DNA from: Salvator merianae
Lineage: Eukaryota; Chordata; Lepidosauria; Squamata; Teiidae
Reading direction: 5' to 3'
Assembly (NCBI GenBank): GCA_003586115.2
Contig: QVOM02000116.1
Location: forward strand, 31,225,062 to 31,289,061
Length of the DNA stretch: 64,000 bases
Shown here: one piece after another, positions 1-14,231 of the stretch
Layout: the number at the start of each line of letters is the position of its first letter
Position numbering within the stretch: the stretch's first letter is position 1
The notes under the pieces: generated by a model
What the model was told of the DNA's origin: nothing
Database searches by the model: none
What the model saw: the letters and a program-made list of their open reading frames with translations, nothing else
Made by a program: the position numbers and the translations under genes

Positions 1-790
1 AGGCAATTCCCAAACTTTTCTTTGTATCACTACAAATGGTATGAGAAATAAATAACCCCCTGAACATTTTACAAATTCTGAACTTTGTATCAACATATAC
101 ACACTCAATACTGAGAAATTTCCATTTGAACTGCCAGAATTTCATATTTTTAAACACAAGCTGTATTTGAAGATATAATATTAGTAAGTGAAAGTGATGA
201 GATATTAATTCAATTGTGTTTGCAAAACTGCATAAGCAAAAGGAAACAAATCCTAGTAAAAATGAAATAGATGAAAATTATAGGCTTTTGTCAGACTAAC
301 AGAAACTGCATACAGACTAAGGAACACTAGCCTGTCTAAACTGATATATTAATAAGGTTCTGAGAATTCCTGAGCAACCTCTATGCCCTATTTTCATAAC
401 AGTCATACTAGTCTTAACAGATCTACAATATATATGCACAGATATTATTCTACAATATTCCCTATGCAAGTATGGTTATTGAGCAACTAGTAGGCTAGAG
501 AAGAGGGTACCCCATATAGCAGTATATATCACCTAAACCTGCAAGAGTTTTGTATTGCAAAAAAGTTTATGTAGGTCCAATGCTGACATGGCATTAGCCA
601 GGGAGTTGACATGATCAAAACTGACTTTGGTTTGATCCTTGAGAAAAACAGGACCACAATAATGAACAGCAGCATTCTGGGCTTACTAAAGATTTGGCAC
701 TGATATGTATGTGCCAAAAAAAAAAAAAAAAAAAAGAGGAAGAGGTGATACCATTGTCTAGGAGATGGATTGATCCAACAAAATCAAATA

Positions 791-1076
791 AGGAGGCACA
801 GTGGCGCAGAAGGCTAAGGCATTGATCTTTCAATACGAGGATCAGAGTTCGAGGCCCTTGTCTGCCGTGTAGAGGGGATGAGCGCCCTCTACTGGCCTCT
901 AGCTCCAGTCAACCTAGCTGTTCGAAAGCAAGTAATTGCAAGTAGATGAATAGGGAGCATCACATTGTGTGACGCGGAAGATAGATAGATGTAAGCTTTC
1001 GGGAGAAAAATAACCTTGTAAGTCACTTTGAGTCAGCTTCGGCCAAGAAAAGCGGGGTCTAAAAAATAAATAAATA
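791..1076 (+). mobile_element. tRNA-derived SINE, copy A (full length)
   Basis: The head GGAGGCACAGTGGCGCAG carries a box A-like motif and GAGTTCGAGGCCC is box B-like, so the 5' part derives from a tRNA with an RNA polymerase III promoter. The unrelated body contains TGCCGTGTAGAGGGGA and CCTCTACTGGCCTCTAGC. The 3' part (CTTTGAGTCAGCTTCGGCC, then AAAAGCGGGG) resembles the tails of L2-like squamate LINEs, and the element ends in an AAAT repeat. The flanks ACAAAATCAAA and ACAAATCAAAG look like a target-site duplication. Copies B (19347) and C (15239, reverse) share the whole body or tail. Confidence 0.85.
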
Positions 1077-2225
1077 ACAAATCAAAGCTAAAGACAGTCC
1101 TCTGGTACAATGTACCTAAATATTGGTGTGAATACCTGGCATAGAATGGAATTCATCTACATTTCCAAGAGGTTAGACTGGATTCAGTCAATGATGGTAT
1201 TTGCAATGTGGCTAGCACTACACACCAAAATGCTTACATTATTGAGAGTATAAGTCAAAGCCACCACATCCTAATCAACCTTTGCCTTTGAACTGATCAA
1301 ACTTAAGCCTAAGAAAATGAACATAGTATATCTGGCAGTTTGACAGCCAGCCTCACCACTTCCAGGGGCAAGCAATGAAAGTATAAGAAAATGAAAATGT
1401 AGCAGATATAAATTAAAAGACATGAGAAAAACTGCACCAGTGTTGTACCACCTCTGCTCATACAGCAGACAGCAGGCCCCCAGTCTGAAATATAGTCCCA
1501 AATAAGGCCCAGTGCCCTGACTTCATTTTTGTCTTGTTTGTTAAATTTAACACTTCAATGATGCCACTGGCTCCTTTTCCTTATTTCATACTTTATTTCT
1601 TCTTAGAAAAAAGGTGTACAATAAATAGAGATTTAATTTAAACAATCATTTACAGATAATACCATGCTTAGGTTTTGAACTTCTGTGATTAACCTAGAGG
1701 ATTTTTTAAAATATTTTTATTGATTAAAATCAGAAACAAACATTTTTTCTAGAGTGTTTTCTTAACACCACCAGGTAATGCAGTACATTTTCTAGCCTTA
1801 GAAGGGTGAAAATTCAGAAGCAATACTCTCATATATTGAAATGGCCCTAATGTACTAGAAGGTAAAATAGACCCTAGATCGTGTAGCAGACCAGAAGAGA
1901 AGGGGAGTCAATGAAAGTGTTGGTTTAATTGATCAGTCATTTGGCATTTAAGCCACATCTCCATTTACCAACTGCAGTCCCTTGTATATTGTATTTCAAA
2001 AATAACGTCTTCCTACCCATTGCTCACTCATCCATTGTACCCTATTACCCTCTTTCCTTGGTCTTTCATCCTACTGCCTACTCTCTTCAGGTGACTCACT
2101 GCCTCCCCTGCACCTGCTCTCACGACTCCTCTCTTATCAAAATAATTAAAATAGTGATTGCATACAAGCAAGCAGCACTGGAAGCCCCCAAGACTATGAC
2201 TATGTTTTCTAGTTCAACCGGCAGA

Positions 2226-3870
2226 ATTTTTTTTTTTTAAAAAAAGCATTTTACTGAATTTCATGTAACAAGTAACTGCAGAACAAAGAACAGCAAAACA
2301 GTTGAACAAAATTAAAACAACAAAAATAACAATAAATGCTTATAACCAGCAATCAGTATGACAACAACCATTTTACCTGCATTTTACTGGGGCAAGACCT
2401 AACAGAGGTAAGTATAGTGAATCTAGGCGAGGTTATCTGGAGGTTTCCAGGATAGAGGTGCAAAACTGATAGCCTGTGAGTAAGAATTATGGCATAAAAT
2501 TGTAGAAAAAGTATGGACAGCCTTCCCAACAGGGGGGCATAATGTGGGAGGAGAGAAAGGATAGAGCTATACAATGGATCAATGCCCACTGAACTGAAAT
2601 AGTTTTATAATCCAGCAGAACTGCTGGACAGAATGAGCATAAACTTACATAACCATAAGCTACACACAACTATCAATGTGGTGGTAATTATTTATACTAA
2701 CTTCACTTGTAAGAAGATTCAGAAAAGAAAGGGAAAGGAACAGAGTGATGGTCTTAAAATGGTTTGATAGCTTGTTATCAAGGAGTAATTCTAGGTTTAA
2801 GGCATTCTAGGTTTAAGGCATTCTGTGCATTTCCAAGAAGTAGAGAGAAGGGTTAGACTTCGTCTTCTAGAGAAATTCTAGATTATATGTTAGTAAAGAA
2901 GTGATGCCAAAAGACTATTAAATCCTTATGTGGCTTGCCCTGCATGATTAGGATTTGGGATGATTTTACCCCATTAATTACACAATCCAGTTTATCTACG
3001 ATCATACTGACAGCTTGCTTCCAATATTGAATAATGATGTTTTTGGCTGCTTCAGCCTGCATTTGACTAGAGTTTTGTTTCTGATGTGTATTGTTTGTGT
3101 TGAAAAGCAGTAGAAAGGCAAGTTCAGGAGTGAGGGACAAAAGTTCATTGAATATTTCTGTTATTTCATATATGATGGAGGACTAAAATTTAGAGACTTG
3201 AGGGAGTAACCACTACATATTGTAAAAAGATTCATAGTTACCACATCTGTACCAGCAATTAGTCAGAATAGCTTTTGTAATATGAAAGAACAGTGCAGAG
3301 GTGCAGTGCCAACAATAAAGAACTTTTAAGAAGAGTGCAGTAATGGATAGAGCTGTTTTCCAAACGAGGAGGTGGAGAAAATTTTTCCCCATTCCTCATC
3401 ACTACAATTATATTTTAAATCAGATTCCCAACTGAGTTTGGCCTCTTTGTTGTTATCAGTATTAAGATCTAGAAGAACTGAGTAGAGGGATGAGACCAAT
3501 CCTTTTCTAATATTACTAGAACATAAAATTATTTGTTTGAAATGGTTAAGGTTTCTATTGGTGAAATTACAATAGTGGGGTCTCTAAAGTACAACTTGAA
3601 TGTGTGAGGAGCAAGTTAGTGTCCTTGGGAGCATTCCACAAGGAGGTTAAGCTGGTCAGGAGATTTTTAGGTACAACTGGCAGAAACTCACAACTCTCTT
3701 TCTATTATGACTGACTGCTGCCAGTCCTGATGTGCCTTGGTTTGCACAGAATGTGGGATTCCTACGCAAAAGTTAAGAAAACATGGATTCTGTAGGCTGA
3801 ACCCTAAGATTTGGTTCATCAATTAATAGATGTCTGAGAGTTACTCCTCTACATTGAAAAACATGTTTAA
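2226..3870 (-). mobile_element. L1 LINE 3' end, decayed, reverse orientation
   Basis: A run of T at 2227-2240 is the poly-A end of an element lying on the minus strand, followed by an A-rich 3' UTR. The reverse complement of about 2890-3300 gives, with stops and frameshifts, the L1 ORF2 C-terminal pattern: CWYRCGNYESFYNM (Cys-rich knuckle), a Trp-rich stretch, IIYEITEIFN, then IIIQYWK and a terminal helix. Everything upstream of the RT thumb is missing or unreadable, so this is a 5'-truncated, inactive copy. Left end firm, right end approximate. Confidence 0.75.
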
Positions 3871-4274
3871 AGAAAGGTAGTGAAAGATTCGTTCACTTTT
3901 ATCTTTCCATTCTTTTAATATAGCCAGATTTTCAAAATATACAGGCTTCAATTCTAGCAAACGATTTACACTCAGGAAAAATGATTAATTCAGATAGGAT
4001 TGTGAGAATTACTAAAAATGTATGCAACAGATTTTCTACAAAATATGTACAATTTACCTGAATATCATTATGTAGAGGTATTATCATTACTGTAGATGAG
4101 TTTTAGATAAGGATGCTAGAGAATATTTAATATAAGTTGTGTTATCCATTGTTCAGTCATCTACCTGTTTTTCTCCTAAGCTCATTGAACACATAATATT
4201 CTGGCTGACAAAATATGAGGTGGGGGAATGAAATTTCTAGAGTCTTAGGAGCACTGCACAAATATTTCAACTTA

Positions 4275-4469
<195 letters not shown>

Positions 4470-7400
4470 TCACAGAAAGAAAATAGGCTTGTACTTGGAA
4501 GAGAACTCCTAGTATGTTATTCTTAAAGCACTTTTTCTCCTATGAGAATTCTCAGAATTTGAACAAATGAACAACTACAAGGCATTCTATTACAAAACTA
4601 TACAAGATCAGAGAAACTGTGAATTTCAAATAATGAAGAAATAAAAGCAAAGAGTTAACTGCAACTTCTCAAATGACTAACATAATGGTTTTCAGCTATC
4701 AAAGTGCAGGAAGTTCTAAATACTTATTTCACAGCTTCTTAATATTCCTATTTTACAAAGCAGAAAATCAAAGCATAAGTTGTTCTGCCTGTATTGGCAA
4801 TCTATGAGAGCACTCAGTGTGCAAGTCAAATCTTTCACAATTCTTTGAACTACACGAGTGGTTCTCATCACAAGAACAGAAGTCAGAAATAGTCTGTAGT
4901 AACTGTGTTTTATCTTATCTTAGGAAACACAACTAAGAACAGAATTTAAGATGCTGCTTTTATATCAGTTCTTTTCTGTAGCAAAACTAAAAAGCCTATA
5001 AATCAAAGTATTCTTCATATACAATTGTTACTCAGCACAAACTTAATGTGGTTTGATCGTCCATGTTTTTTGTCAAACATTACACTGTGTACCACACAAT
5101 ATGCATCCTTCAACTTTAATTATAGAAGTAGAAAGAAAAATACTTAAAAGTAATTTGCTGGTTGTACATTTGCCCTTCTCTATGTGTACATTTTCAATGT
5201 ATTGGCTACACCTGCCACATAGGTTAAAAAAACCAAAAACTTCTAAAAAACCAAAAACCAAAAGCTTCTAAAAAAATTAAATTAAAAACATTAATTAAAA
5301 TAGTCAGGATCAACATCTTGATGTTAAATTATTATTTCTCTATGGGTGTGAACAGCTATGCTTAAAGAGGCTCCCTCTGGGCAAATCTGAGTCTGAAACG
5401 ACAACATTTTTGCCTGCAGTCGTCTTACTCAATTTTCAGAGCCTCAGAAAGGTCACCTCTTCATCATTCCGGATTTCACAGCTCTGAAGGCATCTCTTTC
5501 TTTAAGCCAGGTTGGGTAGGAAACTACATAAGCAAAGAGGCAGGGCTTCCCACCAAGTGGTCAAGGTAGGTGTCTTCTGACCTGGAGGCAAATGTAGGCA
5601 GCTGGTTTTCAGCTGCATATTCAGATGTTTGTAAGGCTTTTTTTGTGTGTGTCTAGGAATAGGACTTTTTTTAAAGGGACAAGTTTAAAAATCCCCGTCT
5701 GATCGCACCCTATGAGCAAAGTAGTTACATAAAAGTGGCATCTTTTTCTACAAGACATTTTTTGTGTGCAAGACAGTGGCATACACAACAGCATATCAGA
5801 AAAGAAGATATGCTTCCAAATAGGTAGAGCCTTTCACATGTGAAAAGACTACAGTGTTTTTATTCAACAACATAGTCACAGCTTGACTACTTACCAATAC
5901 TATGAATTCTCATATTGGAAAAATCTCCTTCACATATCTCTCTCTATGGAATGAATTGTCAGCACCCCTTTGACGACTCAAATCTGTTGAAATTTCAAAT
6001 GTTATGGAAATAAGCCAATGTAATGATATGTGTGGTGTGTTATCTGTCCTCTAATTATGTGTTAGTATAATATCACACTACAAGAAATAAGTAACTGTGG
6101 GATAAAGCCAACACTGAAATCTCAGATCGAATGCAGATTTATGGAGGAGATAACAATAGCAGAATTCTAGTTTCTGACACGCAACCTTGCTTTCTGTTGC
6201 TCAGAGAGCCTCCTACAATTGTCACTGAGAAGGCCTGTCACCATTTCCCAGAGGAACATAAAACAGCCTGGAAATATATTTTACGCTTTTTAGATTTATA
6301 TGAAAAATAGAATTCAGTGACATTACTGCATTTTCCATCACATAAGACTCACATCTTTCCCAGAACAGATTTCTTCTAAATCATTCCATGACTTTCTAAA
6401 ATATATTTTTCCTAAATATCCTTTGCCAAATAATAGATGCCTATTATATGCCAATGCAGAAATATAGTGCTTATCATTATGGTAGCCTTTCAAATCTATC
6501 ACATAACTTTCACCTATGGTAGTACTGAGCAGAGTTGACCCCCCTAAGACAGCAAATGCTACAGAACACAACAGAGAGAACTATGTTACATAAGCCAGGC
6601 TTCCCTGAACCATTTGTGAAGTTGTTGCCCTTAAATATGGTGATGGTGACCACTGCCCCATCAAAGTTAATGAAGCAGGATTTCACTGGAAGGCACCATC
6701 TTGTTCTTTATTTCATGTAGCAAAATGTTTATGACCAGTTCTGAGACAAGAGCACTTGTTTTCAACCTTCAAATAAATACAGGAATTGGATGGCGTTTTT
6801 ACATTCTGGTGGTTGAAAACCAAGTTAGCAACTATTAAAATTCAACAAAAATCATGCTTGGAGGAGAAACAAGTACCCCTTTTCCCTTGGTTTTGAGTGC
6901 TAACTGCACAAGATAATTGCTTGCAAAGTTAATCCATACAGAAATGCATTCAAACTTTGTTAATTTTAACACTAAATATTCAGGTGAATATATTTTGCTC
7001 TCAAGAACAATGTTAAAAGTTCAAGGAAAGAGTTAAATTGCTCTAGAAGTGTTAACTAGATATGAAGCTTAAAGGAAAAATAAATCTTTCTCTGAAACTG
7101 GTTTCAAAGAGTGATTCTGCTGAGGAGCCAGTTCATCTGCATAAGCATTTGTCTAAATTTGGAGGCTATGCATTGTTAGTCACGTTAATAAGATGACTGA
7201 TCTTTGGATGCACCCAGATTTGCAAATCAAAACATAGCTATCTTACGAGAATTCATCAGAAAACTAGGGACAGGGATCTCTGTTGCTTAAGGGCTTTGCA
7301 TTTAAACATTTACATTGAATTTACAATTATTTGCACTGAGAGTAGATTTCTGTCTTATCCATATATATTTTTTTTTTGTGGAGAATCATAATCACAATGA

Positions 7401-8599
7401 GCTGATTTCTGCACACTTTATTCACTGGGTGATCTTTACAATACTTTAAATAGGTGTTACAATATGATTAAAGACCAAACAATGATATCCTAGAGTGCAA
7501 ATCTACCTCTGGAATATGAAAATCAAGCTCATTTGACAAGGCTGATCTTGAAAATGGTGCATAAACACACAACTTTCTGTTAAACACCCAATACACATTT
7601 TTATAGCCAATAATAAAATATAGAGTACTGACGTATGATGATATCAGACTGAAATAGTAAATTGAGTCAAAATATGTATTAAATTCAGTGGGGCTTACTT
7701 CCAGGTAAACGGATACTGATTATGGTCCAAGAGATGGGCATGACACAGACTTTAAAAATTTGAGTGATTTCAACCCCTGTTGTTGTTTTTTTAAAGGAGT
7801 TCTCAATGAAAGCAAACGTTATCACCAAATCACTTCAACAGTAATAGCAACGTGCTATTTATTACATCCCTACCAGACAGTAGCAATAGAGCCATATTGT
7901 TAGATTTTTCTTTGTTATTCCTTTGGCTGACATAACATGTGTCACAAAAGCATTTGGATGCAGGAGACATCAAATGCATTTTGTGATCACATCAGCCCTA
8001 ACCTCATGACACTCATAGCATCTTACAAAAATCAAACATGAAATGCTATATAATAAAAATTAAGAGTTGCTCAAAGGGAATATCCAGAGGACAATGCCAG
8101 AGTGAACAGAAATGATTTTGTCTTCTGAAGGTGCAAGGTTAGAGGAGTTGCCAACAGTGCCAAAGTTTATTCTATAGATTTGGTCCCACTACAAAGGGCC
8201 CCCCAGTAACAAACACTTGCTTGACAAATATCTCAGACAGGTGAAACCAACAGCAAGCCTTCTCAAGGTACTCTCAGATTCTCGATGGCAGGTACTGAGT
8301 AAGATAATATTTTAGATTGCCAGGTCTAGAGCCATTTACAGCTTTTATGGATTAAAACCAATGTGAATTGGCCCCAATATATTAATGAGCACTATTGGTA
8401 GGCACCAAGAATGTGTGTTCTCCTTCTGAGCCCATGGGCTACTCTGACAGCAGCATTCTATGCTAACTGCAGCCTCCAGAAATCTTCAAAAGGCAGGTCC
8501 ATGTAGATTTCATTGCAGTACACCAACCAAGAAGTCTAAATTCGGAGGTCTAAATTTGAAGTCTAAATCAGCACATGCACTAAAAGCTATCTATAGCCA

Positions 8600-9130
8600 C
8601 TCCTTTTTGAAATTTTCCAATTTGGTGGCTCCAACATCACTTTTTGAGGCAGCGTATTCCAAAGTTTAGCTATGCACTGCATGGATTTGTTCTCCTTTTG
8701 TCCGTCTTGATTCTCCCAAAATTCAGCTTTATTGAGTGATTCTTAGTTCTGGCGTTTTGGAAAGTGGAGAAAAGCTTCTCTGTATCCATTCTGTCCACAC
8801 CATTCACAATTTTATACATCTCTATAATGTCCCTTCTTATTTACCTCCTTTCCTGAACACAAAGCTGCAACCATTTCAACCTTTCCTTGTGTTCAAATCT
8901 CCTCCAGTCCTTTACTAATCTAGTTGTCCTGTTCTGAACCTTTTTAAATTCCTCTGTAACTTTTTTCAGATGTGGTGACCATAACTGTAGTCTTAATTTA
9001 ATGATATGGTAGTACCATCACTTTATACATAGGTATAATACTGCACTGGAAGTTTTATTTTCAATACCATTTATTAGCTGTCAATGCAGTTATCTACTGC
9101 TTCATCAAGATCTCTTTCCTAGTCACTCAC
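8600..9130 (-). mobile_element. CR1 LINE fragment, reverse orientation
   Basis: The plus strand reads as the familiar antisense form of the amniote CR1 3' region: 'CATTCACAATTTTATACATC', 'TCTATAATGTCCCTTCTTA', then 'TTTTTCAGATGTGGTGACC' and a late TACTGCACTGGAAG. In sense orientation this is the end of the CR1 reverse-transcriptase frame. It is heavily decayed with no open frame. The 3' end lies to the left; the boundary around 8.5-8.6 kb is approximate. Confidence 0.75.
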
Positions 9131-10368
9131 AACCAGCACAGGCCCAGTTCATCACAGCTCTTCACATACAGGCATGAGAGCAGACATTATGCCTCTTATT
9201 AGCAGGATACATTATGCCTCTTGTTAGCAAGATTTTACAAAACAGATTTTAAAAGTAAAGACTTAAGATGTGCACTATTTACATAACCAATTAAGACACA
9301 TCTGAAGGCAGACATGCATGACTAGTGCTACTTTTAAAAATCAAGCTGCTCTTAACAGATGAATCATGTAATCACTTAATGTTTCAAATCACTTTATCAA
9401 GATTCCATTCTAAAAGCTCCAGCAGAGCAAAAACAGCAGCCTTCTGGCTTGATTCAAATGCCATGACATTTAGTAGCTAGCTGAGGAGAACAAAGTTGAG
9501 GGTCTGAGGAGTGAAGGAAATCACAACAGCTGTTTACAGTAAAATCCCTAGGGGTTTTTTTAGCAGCCACGATACATTATTTTAATGACCCTGTAATATG
9601 TTCTTTACATTGCCAATCATAATGGAAACAGCTAAGGTACTAACTACATCTTTTTCTAACTGTTAAGTTCAAATGCAACTGTTGCTAAGCAGCTGACGCA
9701 GTTATAGAATTTCCTGCTTCATTACCGAAATTTTCAAACATCTTAAGTAGAGTTACAAGTATCTAACTGAATCTGGTGCAGCCCATGAACATCAGATGCA
9801 AACAGCTATTCCCAATTATGCTTTCAAATCTTACACTTAAAGAATTCCTAAAATATAAATTGATAGGATATTAACTAAATAACCTTTTTTCTTTGGAGGT
9901 GCATTTTCTGGCTTTTAATGTAGACTACAACTGGGATGGGAACACTGCCAGCTACCACCTCTAAATTACTTTCAAACTGCATTTTTATAACATGTGGATG
10001 CAGCCAAGGATCACAAACCCATTCTTCCGAACACCTGAAACTAAAAAGCAATAAACTTGTGATTTTCAAACGCTGCTATTTAGAACCAATACTTTCTTTA
10101 TATTGTTAATACAAGTGAATTTTCTAGAAGTGTATATTGCATATCCAAGAAGCACAACAGCAATTGGTTTCTATATTTGATTCAATGAACCAAATTTTAT
10201 GCATTTAATATTCAGTGTAAAATGGAGAACAAACCTTGAAAAAGTTATTTTAAATTTTCATTTTATTCGGAAGTGCACTTTAATTTCTCCAAATACAAAA
10301 TGCCTGGTACTTATAACTGGAGATATATAAGATAGTCAAGATTAAGTTTAATAGTATCTAGAGAGGGA

Positions 10369-10417
10369 CACAGGAAAGGAAAGGAAAAGAGAGAAAGAAA
10401 AAGAAAAAGAAAAAGCT
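10369..10417. repeat. Purine-rich low-complexity tract
   Basis: About 50 bases of G and A only (GGAAA and GAAAAA-type repeats) on the plus strand in intron 8. Simple-sequence DNA; no element attached. Confidence 0.8.
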
Positions 10418-13400
10418 GAGGAAACAAGGGCACATTCTATAAATAATTACTTTATAAGCATTTATAACTAAAAGTGAAGCCAGGAATGAATGTTACCCTA
10501 AATAATGGTTACCTGCTTGTTTTTGGCCAATGTTATATAAGCAGGCTCTGCAACTGTGAAGTTATTTCCAAGCATAACAAAAATGTTCACTATTCAAGTA
10601 TTACAAAACAATGCTGTACACATCAAGTATATCCTCTCAAATTATTTTAAATATTTATAGTTTAAAGAAAACAGAATGGAATGCGCTAGTCATACCAGTA
10701 TATTTATGCAGAAGTAACTTGCGTGCATCTAATCCTTAGTTTCTAATATTCAAGCATTTTTTATTAAATTGCTTGTTATAAATTTATAGGCTGAGGAAAG
10801 ATTCAATGAATAAAAAGGACAGAATTCTGCTGCTTCTCTTTGCCCCTGTAGACTCTTTGAGGGTCATTCAATCTTCCAGGGCTGTTTTTAAAGCTTTTTA
10901 TCTGAGCAATGGTTCAATCACAGAACTGTGGATCCAACAATAAGACATGAACGGTGGACATATACAGGTGATACATTTTACTGATTGAGTCTATTCACAG
11001 AAATGTGCAAAACTACACATCAGAAATTCAACCTTTGTTCACAACTTGTCTTATTAAGTATATTTCAGGAAGCAAATGCAGAAGTACAACCTAAACATTT
11101 AATTACATTTATGTTAACAGCTGCTGGAATGTCTAAGCTAAGCATTGGAAAAAAACAAACCAGCCCACAATTCTCACATGTGCAATAACAAACCTCACAA
11201 ACCCACCTCCAGTTCGATATAAACCAGTTCATACTGAACTACTCTGGCACATCCCTAGGGTAAATAAGATTTATGTTCATATGTATGTTTTACATAGACA
11301 CACAAGGCTTTGGATCCAACCAAACATATCTTCATCGCTCTGAATTTGTTCTCTAGTTAAGACTAAATATAATATACCTATGTAATTGAAGGTAACCCAC
11401 TTTGGCTTCAGTGGAACTTAATTCTAAATAGTTATCCCTCAACTTGCACTAGAAATATGTTTATGCTATGCTTTTTTTAAAAAACAAGCATAATGCCACA
11501 AATTATGAGGTTACTCAGTCCATCTATAGGAACCATATGAACTGGTTTGACAGGGATATTAAGGCCATTTGATTTAAAATTTCTCCCTTCTCCTGTTTTG
11601 GATGAATTGATTCCATATTATTAAATTTGGACATACAAGTATAATCTCTGTTTCAGATAGATTACAGCTGTTTTAGAATATAGCACCTACTGTCACCCAC
11701 GTAAACATATTCAGGCCACTGTATGTAAATCATCACTAAGTTTAGATTTCCAGCCTGAATAATTTGATTATACATTACTGAATTCTTTTCTGACCCATTT
11801 ACCTTTTATGTGCAGAAACAATATGAATGATAGTCATTCCAACTTTAATTACCAAATTTAACTAACATCTGTGAATGACTAGAAAAACGGAGATATTCAC
11901 ATTAAGTTATGATACGTAGTGAATACAATCTTCTTTCCCATGGCTTGAGGGTTTGGAGGGAAAAAACAATAGTTCAAAGAAGGCAATAATAATATGTACT
12001 TATTAGACAGCTCTGAAACATTCTGAGGCTAGTTTGTATAATTTCCACAGAGACCATGAAAAATGAACTACTTTTGCCTCAAGCATTTTTTCTCACAGTT
12101 TAGACAGCTAGACTTCCATTCAGTACTACAGTATACTGCCTTCTTTTGCTGTGAAGACATACAGAGTCTTAAAATAAGATGAGCCTAGGCTATTTACAGT
12201 AACTTAAGACACAAAAGAACTGGATGAGTTAGGGTTTTATGTTCCCAGAAGATTATCTGTGTGGAAAAGCAGCAATTACTATTTCCTATTGCATTCCTGG
12301 TTACTAGGATTAGTGTGGTAAGGAAGTAGTAACTGGTAGGCTAAACAGGGTTTCTCCACCTACCCTGCAATTAAACCTCAAAACAACTAGTCAACTAGTT
12401 CTCACACCTAAATCCCATATGGAGACAGGACATGCAGGCAGAATCAAAGCCCAGGGGCTCATCCTCCACTGGCATAAAGTACCCTGAATGCTGGCCAACA
12501 GGAAATGCAGCTCTTGGACTGAAAAACTGTAGAGATTTAGAAACAGGAGTTCTATTCCCTATATTACTTCTGTGAATTTTTTGTGGAAAGGGACTTTCAG
12601 TACTTCCTAATTTTGGGGAGAGGCTGAGGATCTAACCAGTGACCCTATCAAGGTGTACATATTTTACTGAATGTGTTCAGGCCAAAAGGATGTTAATAAA
12701 ATCTAGGTTTACATATATACTATGCCTGTTTTTTGGATCAATATTTGTGAGGCATATTTTTCATGACTAGACAACATTTTAACCCCAAAATCCCAATCAG
12801 TTAGTTAATGTTTTGCTGTATTATTATTTCAGATTACTTTATCAGAAAAATATGCATACAATGGAACCATAATTTTGATGCAGAACATGAGATTTTGTTA
12901 CTACAAATGCCAATTATGTAATATCCAAACAACTAACCATGGCCTGAGTTTATGCACAATACTAATTGACAAGACAGTCATTCACTGCCAGTGTTTATTT
13001 CTCTACAATTTGTCTTTTTAGTTCTTTTTGTCTTACGCTTCCATAGATTGGCAGGTCTGGGGTTGGAGCAAATAAACCACATTCTGACACAACATCAAAC
13101 CATAACTGAAATAAGTCATGGCTCAGTAAGACAAACAAACCATGGCTTTATATCACAATTAATTTTCAAGAAGCAAATCATAATCAGCTTGTACAGCATT
13201 ACACTGAAAAATGACACTCCTCATCTAAATAAACTACAGCTTGGTACTATAGGAGAACTTGAGTAAGTAAGAAAGAATCACCACAGTGGAATTGCTCCAG
13301 GTTAATATGGGTTATAAGACAGGAATGTTTCTGTTCATACAATCTTTAAATGAGAGGAAAGCCAACTGCTGATGCTCAAATAGCTATAATGAAATGTTTA

Positions 13401-13827
13401 ATAGGATACACCATTCATAAACACTTTTACCAAGAGTATATTCATGAAGAATTTCTTTACAAAGCAATCATGCACAATAACATTTACTCACCAACCCTTT
13501 TCAGCAGCAGCACTCTCCCCATACATCAAGTTCCATTCATTCCAAACCCTATTCATGTCAGTGCTGCCATATGCCAAAGAACAGGCTTAAATGATCTGTG
13601 CCCCAATATTAAGAAAATACAAATCTGCAAGCAATATAACATGGGAGCTCTGAAACTGAATGGGATTACTTTGGGGGCCCTTCTAGAACCACCTTCTATA
13701 CATCCCCATTTTTCCTGTCTATCACTGGTAGCAATGGCGGTCACTGGCAGAGCTGTTAGTATATAGGCGTTCTCTGTCACTGGAATCAGAATCACTGCTA
13801 CAGAAGCTCAACAGTCTTATATCCAAT

Positions 13828-14231
13828 GGGCCTTTTCACGCTAGGCCAGTGGAGCAATCCAGGTCACTTACTGAACTGCTCTGTGTGCATCTGGGCACCA
13901 CCACAGCCCTTCCCAGAGTGATCCCGCTGTGGATTGCTAAAAAGTAGTCCATAGGCTGACCAGGAGCAGCTGGATTGCTCTCAGATGGCAGATTTGCTGC
14001 AGTCATCTGCAGCTGCCAGATCACCATGGCAACATCCAACCATGCACCAGATGCTGTTGGGATGTTGCCTTGGAAATACGGGCTGGCCATTTGCACTACA
14101 AGTGCAGCTGGCCAGCCTATGGTGTTAGTTCAGCACTTGTAGAGCCAACAGCCACCACCAACACACTTCAACCTTACTGGCCTGGCATCATATTATTATA
14201 CTGTACCAGGCTAGTAAGTGTGAACAGGCTC
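13828..14231. mobile_element. Fold-back DNA transposon (MITE), about 400 bp
   Basis: The left end GGGCCTTTTCACGCT and the right end (reverse complement GAGCCTGTTCACACT) are inverted repeats, and the body has inner palindromes, for example around 14082-14118 (GGCTGGCCA ... TGGCCAGCC). There is no transposase. The GGGCC-type ends group it with the elements at 31082, 34097 and 35118. Superfamily not certain; PIF/Harbinger is favoured because sister copies have 3-bp duplications. Confidence 0.6.

Noticed and set aside
791..860. tRNA gene
   Set aside because: It is the head of a repeated SINE found three times in the window.
13350..13766. 138-codon plus frame
   Set aside because: Antisense to intron 8, low-complexity start, no motif. 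Probably chance.
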